In this document: one piece after another, positions 7,013 to 16,320 of the stretch
How the letters are laid out: each line of letters starts with the position of its first letter
Position numbering within the stretch: the stretch's first letter is position 1
NCBI RefSeq assembly: GCF_003703975.1
Contig: NZ_QTJY01000020.1
Location: 1-64,000, forward strand
Length of the DNA: 64,000 nucleotides
Source of the DNA: Larkinella soli
GTDB lineage: Bacteria; Bacteroidota; Bacteroidia; Cytophagales; Spirosomataceae
Direction of reading: 5' to 3'
The notes under the pieces: model-generated
Seen by the model: only the letters and a program-made list of their open reading frames with translations
What the model was told of the DNA's origin: nothing
The model's database searches: none
Position numbers and translations under genes: made by a program

Positions 7013-8560
7013 ATGACTATCGAGGTGCTGCATCCCCTGGTCCATTCACTCACTAAGTCTGAAAAACGGTACTGCCGCCTGATGGCGGGACGGCAGGGAG
7101 GAGATAAACCGGACGCGGCCCGACCGAACGCGGCCCGACCGGACGCGGCCCGGAGCTTTGTGCGCTTGTTCGACTGCCTGCTCCGCCACGAAACGCCTGG
7201 CGAGGCCCTGACTGCCGACCTGGCCCGGCAGTTTCCCGGTGCCACGCTCGAAGCTGCCCGCAAATACTTGTACCGGGTGCTGATGCAGAGTTTGCGACAG
7301 TACGAAGGGGCCAAACGCCTTGAAGTGCGCATCGGTCAGTTGCTGCACGACAGTCAGATTCTCTACGAGCGGGGTCTGGTACAGTTCAGTCAGGATCAGT
7401 TGGAGAAAGCCCGAATGCTGGCGGAACAACAGGAACGAGGGCTGTATGTCGTTCTCGCTGCCCGGCAGCAGGTCGACCAGTGGGTACGATGGCAATTCGA
7501 CGGAGTCGATGAACCAACGCTGGCCAATCAACATGCGCTCATTCGGACTCAGCTCGAAGGGACGCAGACGGCCTTGCACCACGCTGCCCTCTACGAAACG
7601 CTGCTGCTCCGCTACCGAACTCAGGGTATGATGACCAGTGCCGCCGACAAGCTGCGGCTCAACGACCTGCTACTGGAAGAATATCAACTGTTGAACCGCC
7701 AAAACCGGGTCGGACCGCACGGGCGACCCGGGCTTATGCGGTCGTTCGCCATGCAACAGCAGCATCTGCACTTTCAATCGGCCTACTTTCGCATGATTGG
7801 CGATGGGGAGGGTAGTCTGCGGGTGTACCGTGAGTTAGACGCTTTGTTTCAACAGAACCCAACCCTATGGGCCGAGCAGCCGCTCTACTATGTTCAACTA
7901 CTGGAAGGAATTCTATCGGATTTGCGGCTATTGGAACAATACGCAGACATGCCGTTTTTTATCGACCGCCTGCGGCTCTTCGACACGCCCCTTCAGGGAC
8001 TGAACCACGTGGTTCCGTACGTGGTCCTCTACCATTCGCTGCTGTCCTTGGTCGATCAGCGTGGTTATACGGATGCGGCTGACTTACTCAAAACATTCCT
8101 CCCCCAGGGTCCAGCCTTTGAGCGCGGCCTGGCTCATCTGGCCCTACCCGCCCGCACTGAATTTGAGTTATTGCTGATTCGACTTAGCGTTGGTCAGGGG
8201 CAGTTGTCGGTGGGGCTGCGTCGGCTGAACCGGGTATTGGCCCGCCCCGCCCGGTCGCTGCCCCGGCCTTTGTACACGCAGATTCGGCTGATGCACCTGT
8301 TGCTTCTGGCCCGGCTCGGCAACGCCGATTCCCTGACTTACGCCCTGCGCTCGGTGGAGCGGAAATTAAGCGCTACCGGTGGCGGATCGGAGGGTGAACA
8401 GCTGGTCATAGCCCTGCTTCGGCACTGGTTAGCAGGTAAGTCATCCGCTGAACTCCTGATTCACCTGGATACCTTTAATGGTTCCCCTGCCGATCACCAG
8501 TTACTGAGGAACCTGGACGTACGACCCTGGGCAGAAGCGATGACGGACGGTTCCCAGTAA
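7013..8560 (+). CDS. Hypothetical helical-repeat (TPR-like) protein
   Basis: A 515-residue cytosolic protein, almost entirely alpha-helical and rich in Leu, Arg and Gln, with TPR-like helical hairpins but no clean TPR consensus. It starts MTIEVLHPLVHSLTKSEKRYCRL; this opening, with KSEKR, recurs in uncharacterised Bacteroidota proteins (recollection, not a search). I chose the ATG at 7013 over an in-frame TTG at 6989. A 15-bp tandem repeat at 7111-7152 inserts PDAARPNAARPDAAR near residue 36. It diverges from the ribokinase operon with a 161-bp shared upstream region. Function unknown. Confidence 0.8.
   Translation: MTIEVLHPLVHSLTKSEKRYCRLMAGRQGGDKPDAARPNAARPDAARSFVRLFDCLLRHETPGEALTADLARQFPGATLEAARKYLYRVLMQSLRQYEGAKRLEVRIGQLLHDSQILYERGLVQFSQDQLEKARMLAEQQERGLYVVLAARQQVDQWVRWQFDGVDEPTLANQHALIRTQLEGTQTALHHAALYETLLLRYRTQGMMTSAADKLRLNDLLLEEYQLLNRQNRVGPHGRPGLMRSFAMQQQHLHFQSAYFRMIGDGEGSLRVYRELDALFQQNPTLWAEQPLYYVQLLEGILSDLRLLEQYADMPFFIDRLRLFDTPLQGLNHVVPYVVLYHSLLSLVDQRGYTDAADLLKTFLPQGPAFERGLAHLALPARTEFELLLIRLSVGQGQLSVGLRRLNRVLARPARSLPRPLYTQIRLMHLLLLARLGNADSLTYALRSVERKLSATGGGSEGEQLVIALLRHWLAGKSSAELLIHLDTFNGSPADHQLLRNLDVRPWAEAMTDGSQ
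7111..7152 (+). repeat. 15-bp tandem repeat inside hypothetical gene
   Basis: The unit GGACGCGGCCCGACC is present about 2.8 times (7111-7125, 7126-7140, 7141-7152) with one substitution. It is in frame and encodes a (P-D/N-A-A-R) repeat, so copy-number change would alter protein length without a frameshift. Confidence 0.85.
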
Positions 8561-8632
8561 TTGGTACTTCAGCTGGTAGCGGATCGGCCAACAGGAAAGT
8601 TCAGGTAAGCTCCATCGAGTGGATGGCAGTAA

Positions 8633-10114
8633 TTACTTCTCCGATCGAAACTTTACCTGCTCCGGTTTGCTGCCGCCGGATCGAAGCGGTATATCGTCTT
8701 CCGAGCTAATCAGTTTTCCGTTCACCCGCACGTTCTCGAACGTCACCCCGCTCGTTCGGTTGTTCACCAGGGAAGGCACCGGTACCCCAGCCACCGTTAC
8801 GTCTTTAAACAGCAGGTTGGTCAAGCTTGATTCGGGGTTTTGCAGACCCAGTAAGGCGATTGGTTCCTCAAACCGAACCCCTTCGACGCGGTAGTTCCGG
8901 TGGGAAGCCCGGCCCTTCCTGTTCGGGCTGACCATACAGAATAAAGACCAGGGGGCGTACCATTCGCCCTTACTGATGTGGATCACGTCGGTATTTTTTA
9001 CCACCACCTGATCGGTTCGCAGCGCCTGCCCGTTGAAGCCGATTCGGAAGACGTTCGCCAGCGTCGTCCACAGCACACAATTTTCGATGTGAATGTCCGT
9101 CACTGCCCCCTCGGTCTCTTTATTCACCGCCCACATATCCTGACTACTATTGGGGGTAAAAAAGGCAAAACAGTCGTCCATGGAACGGATAAAGCTGTTG
9201 ATCACTTTGGTGCGTCCGCCCCCATACCAGTCGATGCCGTCGCCGTTGATGTTCTGTGGGTTCACCGCGATGACCTTGATGTTGTCGAACACCGCATCGT
9301 AGGTCGTATGGGTTTGCAGTGACCAGGTCCGGCTTCGCCCCACGAAGGTGATGCCCTGCACGAGAAGACCCTGTACGTTGTGGGTAGTGAGGGGGTGCCA
9401 CCTCTTTTGGTGCTTCCAGCCATCGTCATGCGTTTCCGACTGCGGACCGTAGTACACCACCGTACCCCGCCCTACAATGCGCACATTCCGGGCATCCCAC
9501 ACGTTGATGCTGCCAAACAAAACGGCGCCTGCGTCCAAATACAGGGTCTGCCCGCTTTTCAGGTCAAGGTGCTGCTGATGAAGGCCCGGTTTCAGGTGAA
9601 TGACATTGGGTGAGTTGAGATCAGGCCGGTGGGGATCGGGTCGGTTGGCGAACAAAAGGAGCGCGTCGTCTTTGAAGTGATGAGCCCCGGTTAGGCCTAT
9701 TCCAGCCCTTTCGACCGAGTATTGGCCTGCTTCGGACAGTGAAAAGTCGACTGAAAGCCCGTTTACTTTGGTTTCAATGCCCTTGGACAGGGGTCGTACC
9801 AAAGCCGCGCCCCTCCAATAGCCCATCGAGTCTTCTTTCGCAATTTCTTTATTGGAGGTCTGCCCGGAATACGAACCGGAGTTGGAATTGGCCCTCACGC
9901 GCACGTCGGCCTTACCCGTAAAATCAAACGAAGCAAAATAGACGTTAAGCCCTGCGTGAAAGACGGGAACCGGCCGACCATTGACGGTTACTACATAATA
10001 ATCCGATGCAAACTCCTCTGGTACGGGATGCGGGGTGAGTGTCTGCCCATAACTGTGGATGCCGGCCAGCAAAGTCAGGCAAAAAGCGAGGATTGGGGTC
10101 AGGTTTAAGTTCAT
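8633..10114 (-). CDS. Exported parallel beta-helix glycosidase (GH28-like)
   Basis: A 493-residue exported protein. It has a signal peptide (about 1-24, cleavage after SYGQ), an N-terminal beta domain (about 30-160) with the pattern VVTVNGRPVPVFHAG, then a right-handed parallel beta-helix. The helix carries NGDGIDWYGGG (290-300) and SMDDCFAFF (311-319), which place Asp residues as in the NTDG and DD motifs of polygalacturonases (GH28). The domain order also recalls GH49 dextranases. It is probably periplasmic or surface-located and acts on a pectic or other acidic polysaccharide. It is convergent with the upstream TPR-like gene and not linked to a SusCD pair here. Confidence 0.82.
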   Translation of the reverse strand: MNLNLTPILAFCLTLLAGIHSYGQTLTPHPVPEEFASDYYVVTVNGRPVPVFHAGLNVYFASFDFTGKADVRVRANSNSGSYSGQTSNKEIAKEDSMGYWRGAALVRPLSKGIETKVNGLSVDFSLSEAGQYSVERAGIGLTGAHHFKDDALLLFANRPDPHRPDLNSPNVIHLKPGLHQQHLDLKSGQTLYLDAGAVLFGSINVWDARNVRIVGRGTVVYYGPQSETHDDGWKHQKRWHPLTTHNVQGLLVQGITFVGRSRTWSLQTHTTYDAVFDNIKVIAVNPQNINGDGIDWYGGGRTKVINSFIRSMDDCFAFFTPNSSQDMWAVNKETEGAVTDIHIENCVLWTTLANVFRIGFNGQALRTDQVVVKNTDVIHISKGEWYAPWSLFCMVSPNRKGRASHRNYRVEGVRFEEPIALLGLQNPESSLTNLLFKDVTVAGVPVPSLVNNRTSGVTFENVRVNGKLISSEDDIPLRSGGSKPEQVKFRSEK

Positions 10115-10282
10115 TTTCCAGTGGGTTTATACGCTCTGCTTGCTTCCTCATGGTGTCACCTCCTGCGCCCGTCTTCGAGCCGCCGAGGAAGAATCCGGGC
10201 CCAAACCGAATCCCCGGCCTCGTCCAGGGGCCTGGGGCAAGGGGCTATTGTTTTGGGTCCTGAAGCTGATTCTTTAAAGGAA

Positions 10283-10408
10283 ATGAAACCGACGGATCTC
10301 CTCAGGGTCAGCGAAATTAATGTTAGTGCGTTGCTAAAAAAGCCTGGCCAGTTAGTCGCGCTGGTGGTTCTGCAGGGGCTCCTGGGGGTTGTCGCTACCA
10401 GTAGTTAA
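10283..10408 (+). CDS. Candidate 41-residue small protein
   Basis: An ATG preceded by AAAGGA encodes a 41-residue peptide beginning MKPTDLLRVSEINVSALL and ending in a hydrophobic Leu/Val/Gly-rich tail. The amphipathic N-terminal half and hydrophobic end could form a membrane-associated peptide. No homologue is recognised; it may be spurious. Confidence 0.25.
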   Translation: MKPTDLLRVSEINVSALLKKPGQLVALVVLQGLLGVVATSS

Positions 10409-10479
10409 ACTCTTGGTTGAGATAGCGGTAGGAGTAACCCCTTAAGGGATGAAACAAGGTGAGGGACTGCCATAAAAAG

Positions 10480-10502
10480 GCCAGGTCAGTTGCAGACCTG
10501 GC
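10480..10502 (-). terminator. Possible leftward terminator hairpin
   Basis: The 8-bp stem GCCAGGTC/GACCTGGC has a 7-base loop. On the minus strand it is followed by CTTTTTATG, so it could terminate leftward transcription. The gene it would serve is unclear; the leftward fragment at 10662-10844 is the nearest. Confidence 0.4.
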
Positions 10503-10661
10503 TCCCTACTTTCTCGCAATAAGGGGCTATCGCATTCCCATAGGGAAGGGAAAGATACCCTAATGCTGCCCTAATTTCCTCGTGCTGCACTCTATTACCG
10601 TTACCACCTGCTCTGTAACGGCTTGGTGACGGCTCTGGTTTGGGTAACGAATCGGTGACGC

Positions 10662-10844
10662 CTACCGGCTGGCTTCTTCCAGCTCATACCACAACAGGCC
10701 CAGGTCTTGCAGAAATACCTCTACCAAGTTTAAGAATACAGGCTCAAAGTAGGCGACCTGGCGCCCTTTCTTTAGTTGATAGGTGGCTACGAACTTCCGT
10801 ACTTTTTGCTGAAGGAGCCGGTAACCGGCCTCCAGCCGGCCCAA
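10662..10844 (-). pseudogene. Start-less fragment of an unknown protein
   Basis: An open frame of natural-looking composition (LEAGYRLLQQKVRKFVATY then VFLNLVEVFLQDLGLLWYE) extends a little upstream to a stop but has no ATG; the only start is a TTG at 10844. It looks like the C-terminal remnant of a helical protein. Function unknown. Confidence 0.35.
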
Positions 10845-10986
10845 TGTCGAGCGAGCGCTCGGCCCATAGGGCTTGGGGCTTTTTTGAGGGTGCCTTCAAG
10901 TCTCGTTAAACATTTCTGAAAAGTCGTTTCAATAAGTTAAAAAGAGAAAGAGAGTCTACGTATTTTAAACCAGTCCTTAGTTCTGG

Positions 10987-11188
10987 ATGGCCAAGGAATC
11001 CATTTGGTCAGCTTTGCATTTCCCTGATGTGATTTATAGGTAGCGAGCCACACTTGCACTACCGCCCATTCGGACGTTCCAATCCGGAGCTATGGAAAAC
11101 AATCGATGACCTGGCCAACGACCGAGTGGGATTTCTGAAGTTAAAACAACCCTGGAGCCGGCTCTGGGGGATCACCCATAAAAAATAG
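10987..11188 (+). pseudogene. Frameshifted remnant of a small gene
   Basis: ATG at 10987 gives MAKESIWSALHFPDVIYR and then a stop at 11041-11043. The next frame, open across that point, continues GSEPHLHYRPFGRSNPELW and ends WSRLWGITHKK at 11188. The two pieces read as one protein broken by a one-base change. No family recognised. Confidence 0.35.
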
Positions 11189-11423
11189 TAATGCTTAAAT
11201 TAAAGCAAAAAGCAACCTAAGAAACAGACTGAATGAAAGTCGATCAGAGTTTCACTTTTAATTCTGCGGGAGATCGTCGATTCGTTGATGATTAGCCAGA
11301 ACCTGCTCAAACTGCATTTGATGACGTTTTCGCCGGGTAAGATAATTGTTCACCAATATTTCCTGAAGAAGCGAAAGAGGCCGAAGTTATGGATAGGATC
11401 ACCCAGATGGCATATCTACTTAA

Positions 11424-14204
11424 TTAGTCTCTGCCCGCCAAAGTCTGCCTATATTTTACTGTTACAATCGTTAGACCATAACCGACAACACCATAACCCA
11501 AACCGGTGACATAGACTTGGTTGGCTCTATCTACTACCAAGGCCGAGGGCAGATAATTCCAATTTCCTGGTCCACTGAGCCGAATATCCCACTCTTTATC
11601 TCCGCTCGGGTTGTATTTGATGGTAATAAAGTCGAAAACAATGCGAGAAAAATCAAGCACACCTGTATCCGTCACATAAATATTGCCTTCTGCATCTAAG
11701 GCCAAGTGTTCTGTTGGACGCCCCCCCCCGCTTCCGTTTGTAGCGTAACCCACGACCCACTGTTGTGCCCCACGGGCGTTGTACTTGACCGTAGTTAGCC
11801 CCTGTACCAGGTCCTCGGGTCGCCTACTCCCCCCAATACTACTACCAGTCACATAGACATTGCCCCCGCGATCTACTCTTAACGCCTGAGCGTGATCATT
11901 CCTATCCCCAGGGCCATTATAGCGAGCCACCCATTGCCGTTCGCCACGGGCGTTGTACTTAATGGTGGCATAATCCGTGTCTATGGCACTAGAAGTACCC
12001 ATACTACTACCGGTCACATAGACGTTTTCAAGCGGATCAATTACTAAGTCTGAGGGATAATCAGACTTATTTCCAGGTCCATTATAACGGGCTACCCATT
12101 GTCGTTCTCCGCGAGCATTGTACTTGATAGTGGCATAATCCGAATCCGTATCCCTTCCATCACTTGTACCCGTGACATAGACATTGCCAACGGGATCAAC
12201 CCTTAAAGCGGAGGCATTATCTCGTTTATTACCGGTTCCATTATAGCGAGCCGCCCATTGCTGTCTGCCATGGGCGTTATACTTAAGGGTAGCATAATCC
12301 CAATTCTCACCCTCATTATGACTTGATCCGGTAACATACACATTGCCGGCTCGATCAATCCCAATAGCCGTGGCGTAATCCCGTTTATTACTAGGGCCAT
12401 TATAGCGAGCCACCCATTGCCGTTCGCCATGGGCGTTATACTTGATAGTGGCATAATCCGATTCAATATCACTGCCATCACTTGTACCGGTGACATACAC
12501 ATTGCCGGCTCGATCTACCGCTATGGCCGTGGCCTCATCAAATCTATTCCCGGGTCCATTGTAGCGTCTTACCCACTGTAGTTCTCCTCCGGCATTGTAT
12601 TTAATGGTCACATAGTCGCTATAAACATCAACACCCCGGCCAGTCCCCGTGACATACACGTTACCGATCGCATCCACGGCCATCGCACTGGCTTTATAGG
12701 ACCCGTAAGAACCAGTGTAACGCACTACCCACTCTTGCTCTCCGAGCGAGGTATACTTAATCGTAACATAATCGTAATTCGTGCCCACGCCCCAACTTAC
12801 CCCGGTGATGAGAAGATGGCCGGCCCCATCCACGGTGATCGCCATAGCCTCATCGTTACTATTGGCCGGACCATTGAAGCGGGCTATCCATTGTTGTTCT
12901 CCCCGGAAATTGTACTTGATGGTGATATAGTCGGTGGTGGTACCACTGATCAGGCTATAACCGGTGACATAGACATTGCCCCCGGCATCCACGGCTAAGG
13001 CAGTGGCTTCGTCATAACTCGTAGGTGCTTCTGCATATCTCACTAACCATAGTTGCTCTCCCCGGGCGTTATACTTGATGGTGACAAAATCCGTACCCAC
13101 CATCCCGGTGCTAAACCCCGTGACATACACATTGCCGGCTTCATCTACAACCAAAGCTTTCACCTGATCCACTCGGGCACTCGCTCCGGAGTAACGAGCT
13201 ATCCATTGCTGTTCTCCCCGGGCGTTATATTTGAGCGTAGCGTAATCGATGAAGGTGCCTCGTCCTTGACTGGCCCCGGTGACATAGACATTGCCCTCGG
13301 CATCCACCCTCAGGGCAACGGCCTGATCACTCCAGTTGGCCGGCCCATTGTAGCGAGCCACCCATTGCTGTTCGCCACGGGCGTTGTACTTGAGGGTAGC
13401 AAAGTCATTATTAGTGCTACTAAAACTTTGCCCGGTGACATAGACATTCCCCCGTCTATCAACAGCCAGCGCGTTGGCTTGATCATGCCAATGGTTGAAT
13501 CCATGATACCGCGCCACCCACTGCTGTTCGCCCCGCGTGTTGTACGCAATGGTGGTGTAATCGAATCCGGTTCCACTCCCCCCACTGGCCCCGGTGACAT
13601 AGACATTGCCCAGGCTATCAATAGCCAACGCTTTGGCCTGGTCAATCCCATTGGCGGGGCCATTATACCGCGCCACCCATTGTTGTTCGCCCCGGAAATT
13701 ATACTTGATCGTCGCATAATCATCGTCTGAGTCACTTCCTTTGCTGTAGCCCGTTACAAAGACATTGCCGGCGTTATCGACGGCTAAGGATTGGGGCTGA
13801 TCCATCCCATTGGCCGGTCCATTATAATGAGCTACCCAAAGCTGCTCTCCCCGCGAAGTGTACTTAACGGTGGTATAGTCGAACGCGTTCTCCGCAGGGC
13901 CGCTAGACCCGATGACGTAAACGTTTCCTTCGGCATCCGTAACCAGACTAATTGCTTTATCAATTATCAATTCGTTTCCCCGGTAATATTTTACCCATTC
14001 CTGGCTGACCTGAGCACTCCCGGTTAAAGGCCAACTCAACAATAGGGAGCCAATGACTGCCCTCCAACGGCATAAAAGGAAAGCATTTCTCGGGCTAAAT
14101 TGATTTTTCCTCCGAGTGAACGTGGGGAGGGGCATCCAAGACCATTGCGTCCGAAGGAAAAGCGAAGAAAGATGAGGATAGCCTTTCATAGTATGAATAG
14201 TCAT
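11424..14204 (-). CDS. Exported SBBP beta-propeller repeat protein (16 repeats)
   Basis: A 926-residue exported protein made of 16 tandem repeats of about 52 residues. The core is VDxxGNVYVTGxS followed by DYATIKYNARGEQQWVARYNG, the SBBP (seven-bladed beta-propeller) repeat. A signal peptide lies about residues 40-65 (AVIGSLLLSWPLTGSAQ); starts at residue 6 or 24 would also keep it. Sixteen repeats do not divide evenly into seven-bladed propellers, so two or more propellers, or a pair of eight-bladed ones, are possible. Inner repeats are near-identical at DNA level, consistent with unit duplication or conversion; the first and last two are more diverged. No C-terminal sorting domain is obvious after the last repeat. 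Likely surface or secreted; ligand unknown. Confidence 0.9.
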   Translation of the reverse strand: MTIHTMKGYPHLSSLFLRTQWSWMPLPTFTRRKNQFSPRNAFLLCRWRAVIGSLLLSWPLTGSAQVSQEWVKYYRGNELIIDKAISLVTDAEGNVYVIGSSGPAENAFDYTTVKYTSRGEQLWVAHYNGPANGMDQPQSLAVDNAGNVFVTGYSKGSDSDDDYATIKYNFRGEQQWVARYNGPANGIDQAKALAIDSLGNVYVTGASGGSGTGFDYTTIAYNTRGEQQWVARYHGFNHWHDQANALAVDRRGNVYVTGQSFSSTNNDFATLKYNARGEQQWVARYNGPANWSDQAVALRVDAEGNVYVTGASQGRGTFIDYATLKYNARGEQQWIARYSGASARVDQVKALVVDEAGNVYVTGFSTGMVGTDFVTIKYNARGEQLWLVRYAEAPTSYDEATALAVDAGGNVYVTGYSLISGTTTDYITIKYNFRGEQQWIARFNGPANSNDEAMAITVDGAGHLLITGVSWGVGTNYDYVTIKYTSLGEQEWVVRYTGSYGSYKASAMAVDAIGNVYVTGTGRGVDVYSDYVTIKYNAGGELQWVRRYNGPGNRFDEATAIAVDRAGNVYVTGTSDGSDIESDYATIKYNAHGERQWVARYNGPSNKRDYATAIGIDRAGNVYVTGSSHNEGENWDYATLKYNAHGRQQWAARYNGTGNKRDNASALRVDPVGNVYVTGTSDGRDTDSDYATIKYNARGERQWVARYNGPGNKSDYPSDLVIDPLENVYVTGSSMGTSSAIDTDYATIKYNARGERQWVARYNGPGDRNDHAQALRVDRGGNVYVTGSSIGGSRRPEDLVQGLTTVKYNARGAQQWVVGYATNGSGGGRPTEHLALDAEGNIYVTDTGVLDFSRIVFDFITIKYNPSGDKEWDIRLSGPGNWNYLPSALVVDRANQVYVTGLGYGVVGYGLTIVTVKYRQTLAGRD

Positions 14205-14642
14205 TGTTCCTATTAAACGCTCGCCTGCTAAGTTAAGAGAACATGACGTTTGGTGTGGTCCGGTTTGGACTTACGGTGACCTATTCTGGTTCGAGTAACC
14301 TTCTCGTCCCAATAAAAAACCGACTATCCCAGGCTGGGCCTTCCGGAAAAACTATTGAAAGCCTTTTTGCAAGCGGGCTTAAATGAGCGAGAAATGAACC
14401 ACCGGCGCACGGCCGGGCATTTGAATTTGGGAGTCAATGCCTCCACCGCAATGGTTCCCTTCGGCACGACTCCTCCTTAGCCGCTGGAAGAAGGCTTACC
14501 CAAAAATAAAGATTTTTCGACCTCCGGCATTGCCGGCTAAAAATTGTTGAGTAGATGGTCAAACGGTAGCCACAGTCTGATTTCCCTTGACCGGATGATG
14601 GTAAAGTGGTAGCTTTAATAAGGCAAAACCTTGTTTGAAAGC
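14205..14642. other. Intergenic region between divergent genes
   Basis: The shared upstream region of the SBBP gene and the alpha/beta hydrolase. No gene or RNA recognised. An AT-rich stretch just before 14643 could hold the hydrolase promoter. Confidence 0.5.
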
Positions 14643-15506
14643 ATGTTATCGCGCCACTACCTTCGCCCCGGACGATCGGTTCTTCTATTATGGGTAGCAA
14701 TGCTGCCTGCATGGGCCAAAGCACAGTCCACAAGTTTGAGCCTTAAACCTGATACCTTAACGTTTACAAACGGCCCAATTACGCTGAAAGGCTTGTTATG
14801 GAAACCGGCAGGCTCAGGGCCTTTCCCCGTTGTTTTGTTTAATCATGGTAGTGAACCCTTAGCCAGACCCATCGGACAGACTTATCTGGCGGAACTGGCA
14901 CCAGCTTTTCTGGATCAGGGGTATGCCTTCTTCGTTCCCTTCCGTCGTGGGCAGGGCTTGTCCCGCGGACAGGGAAAATATATTCTGGACTCGCTCAGGA
15001 GTGCGGAGAAAATGGGCGGAGCTCAGGCACGTTCGAGGTTGCTGATCAGTCTCCATCAAACGGAACAGTTAAGTGATCAGTTGGCTGGTTTAACTCGTTT
15101 AAAAGAGCTGTCAGGTATCGACACAAACAGAATTGTGGTCGCTGGTGTTTCCTTCGGGGGCATTCAAAGCATCCTGATGGCTGCTCAACCCGTTGGCATC
15201 CGGGCTGTCATTAATTTTGCCGGAGGTGCCATGAACTGGGATCAGTCCGAATCGATCCGGATCTGGATGAAGCAGGCAGTAGTCAGGGCGCGTGTTCCGA
15301 TCTATTTTATTCAAGCTGAAAACGATTACAGTATCCGGCCCAGCCTGGAGTTAGGCGCGGAGATGAAGCGGGTCAATAAACCTCACCGGGTAACGATTTA
15401 TCCGCCCAGAGGGAAAGAGGCTAAAGACGGGCATACCTTTATCGATGCTGCGGATCGCTGGGGGCCGGATGTGTTTCGATTTTTGGAGGAACACTTAAAA
15501 AAATAA
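14643..15506 (+). CDS. Exported alpha/beta hydrolase (dienelactone-hydrolase-like)
   Basis: A 287-residue alpha/beta-hydrolase with a signal peptide (about 1-28, ending AWAKAQ). VVLFNHG forms the oxyanion strand-turn, GVSFGG gives nucleophile Ser about 170, AENDYSIRP gives the likely catalytic Asp, and DGHTF the catalytic His. The order and spacing fit the dienelactone-hydrolase / prolyl-oligopeptidase-like group, so an ester or peptide substrate is possible. The ATG at 14643 is preferred over a TTG at 14631. It stands alone, divergent from the SBBP gene; substrate unknown. Confidence 0.85.
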   Translation: MLSRHYLRPGRSVLLLWVAMLPAWAKAQSTSLSLKPDTLTFTNGPITLKGLLWKPAGSGPFPVVLFNHGSEPLARPIGQTYLAELAPAFLDQGYAFFVPFRRGQGLSRGQGKYILDSLRSAEKMGGAQARSRLLISLHQTEQLSDQLAGLTRLKELSGIDTNRIVVAGVSFGGIQSILMAAQPVGIRAVINFAGGAMNWDQSESIRIWMKQAVVRARVPIYFIQAENDYSIRPSLELGAEMKRVNKPHRVTIYPPRGKEAKDGHTFIDAADRWGPDVFRFLEEHLKK

Positions 15507-15574
15507 CCGGAAAACCTATACCGACTTACCGACAAAAATGCTTTTTTCAGACTCCAAACTCCTTCTTCACTCCG

Positions 15575-15922
15575 ATGGCCTACAACGAGCATTTAGCCGA
15601 CCGGGTGCGGGAAGCCCTGGCCTCCTTTCCGACGCTGGACGAACGACCTAAAATGGGTGGGCTGTCGTTTATGATTGATGACAAACTGGTCGTCCATGTG
15701 CAGGACAATGACCTGATGATCCGCTGCGAGAAAACAATGACGGACGAGCTCTTGGATCGGCCCGGTGCCCGGCCCTACACTATGAAAGGCAAGGGCGCTC
15801 TAAAAGGCTGGTTATTGATTGACCCTGGCGGAACAACCCGACAGGCGGATCTGATGACCTGGTTGACCGTTACGCTGACGGCTACAGCGGAGGCCAAAGT
15901 TAGTCGGAAACAACAGGGGTAA
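15575..15922 (+). CDS. TfoX N-terminal-domain protein
   Basis: A 115-residue single-domain protein matching the N-terminal domain of TfoX/Sxy: the KMGGLSFMIDDKLVVHVQDNDLMIRC strand pattern starts about residue 27, followed by a KGKGALKGWLLID strand. Full-length TfoX activates competence genes in gammaproteobacteria, but stand-alone N-terminal domains are widespread with unknown function. The C-terminal tail is short and basic. Monocistronic, 68 bp after the hydrolase. Confidence 0.82.
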   Translation: MAYNEHLADRVREALASFPTLDERPKMGGLSFMIDDKLVVHVQDNDLMIRCEKTMTDELLDRPGARPYTMKGKGALKGWLLIDPGGTTRQADLMTWLTVTLTATAEAKVSRKQQG

Positions 15923-16320
15923 AACGTGAATAGGACGACCTTCCCTATTTTGAAAAAATGCAATCACAAAAAGACTGAAATAGTATAAGCTTTTCAGGGC
16001 TATGCAGGTAATGAGGATTCATCAGCCGCGGCTGAAGCCGGCTTCCTGAAAGGATGATATAGCTCATTGCCCCTTTGCGGCACCTGTAAAGATTTCGCGG
16101 CAAACCTTATCACATTCCGGCGACATGTAAAAAATCCTGCCATTTGGCAAGGGTGTCCACTGATCCGGACACCCTTTGTTCCACTCGCTTCGAGTGCACC
16201 TCATTTTAACAATAAATCAAGAAAATTGCTCCTGATACTCCGGCAAGTTTATTTAGGGCGGATATTTAAACAATAGGTAGTGTTTTAGATTATCGAATGA
16301 ACTAATACTACTTTAAGCAA
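15923..16320. other. Intergenic stretch with one hairpin
   Basis: No gene. The 10-bp stem AAGGGTGTCC/GGACACCCTT at 16149-16176 has an 8-base loop and lacks a strong T-run, so a terminator role is doubtful. The last about 60 bp are AT-rich and likely carry the promoter of the small-protein pair. Confidence 0.5.

Larger units (their letters stand above)
10115..11423. other. Gene-poor stretch with coding remnants
   Basis: About 1.3 kb with no intact recognised gene. It holds a candidate 41-codon gene (10283), a hairpin (10480-10502), a leftward start-less fragment (10662-10844), a frameshifted rightward fragment (10987-11188) and a short rightward tail ending near 11427. This looks like eroded coding DNA, perhaps from a lost mobile element. 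I see no terminal inverted repeats or transposase motif. Confidence 0.5.

Noticed and set aside
13053-13730. A 225-codon rightward frame opposite the SBBP gene
   Set aside because: It repeats with the same period as the SBBP units, so it is the antisense reading of the repeat array.
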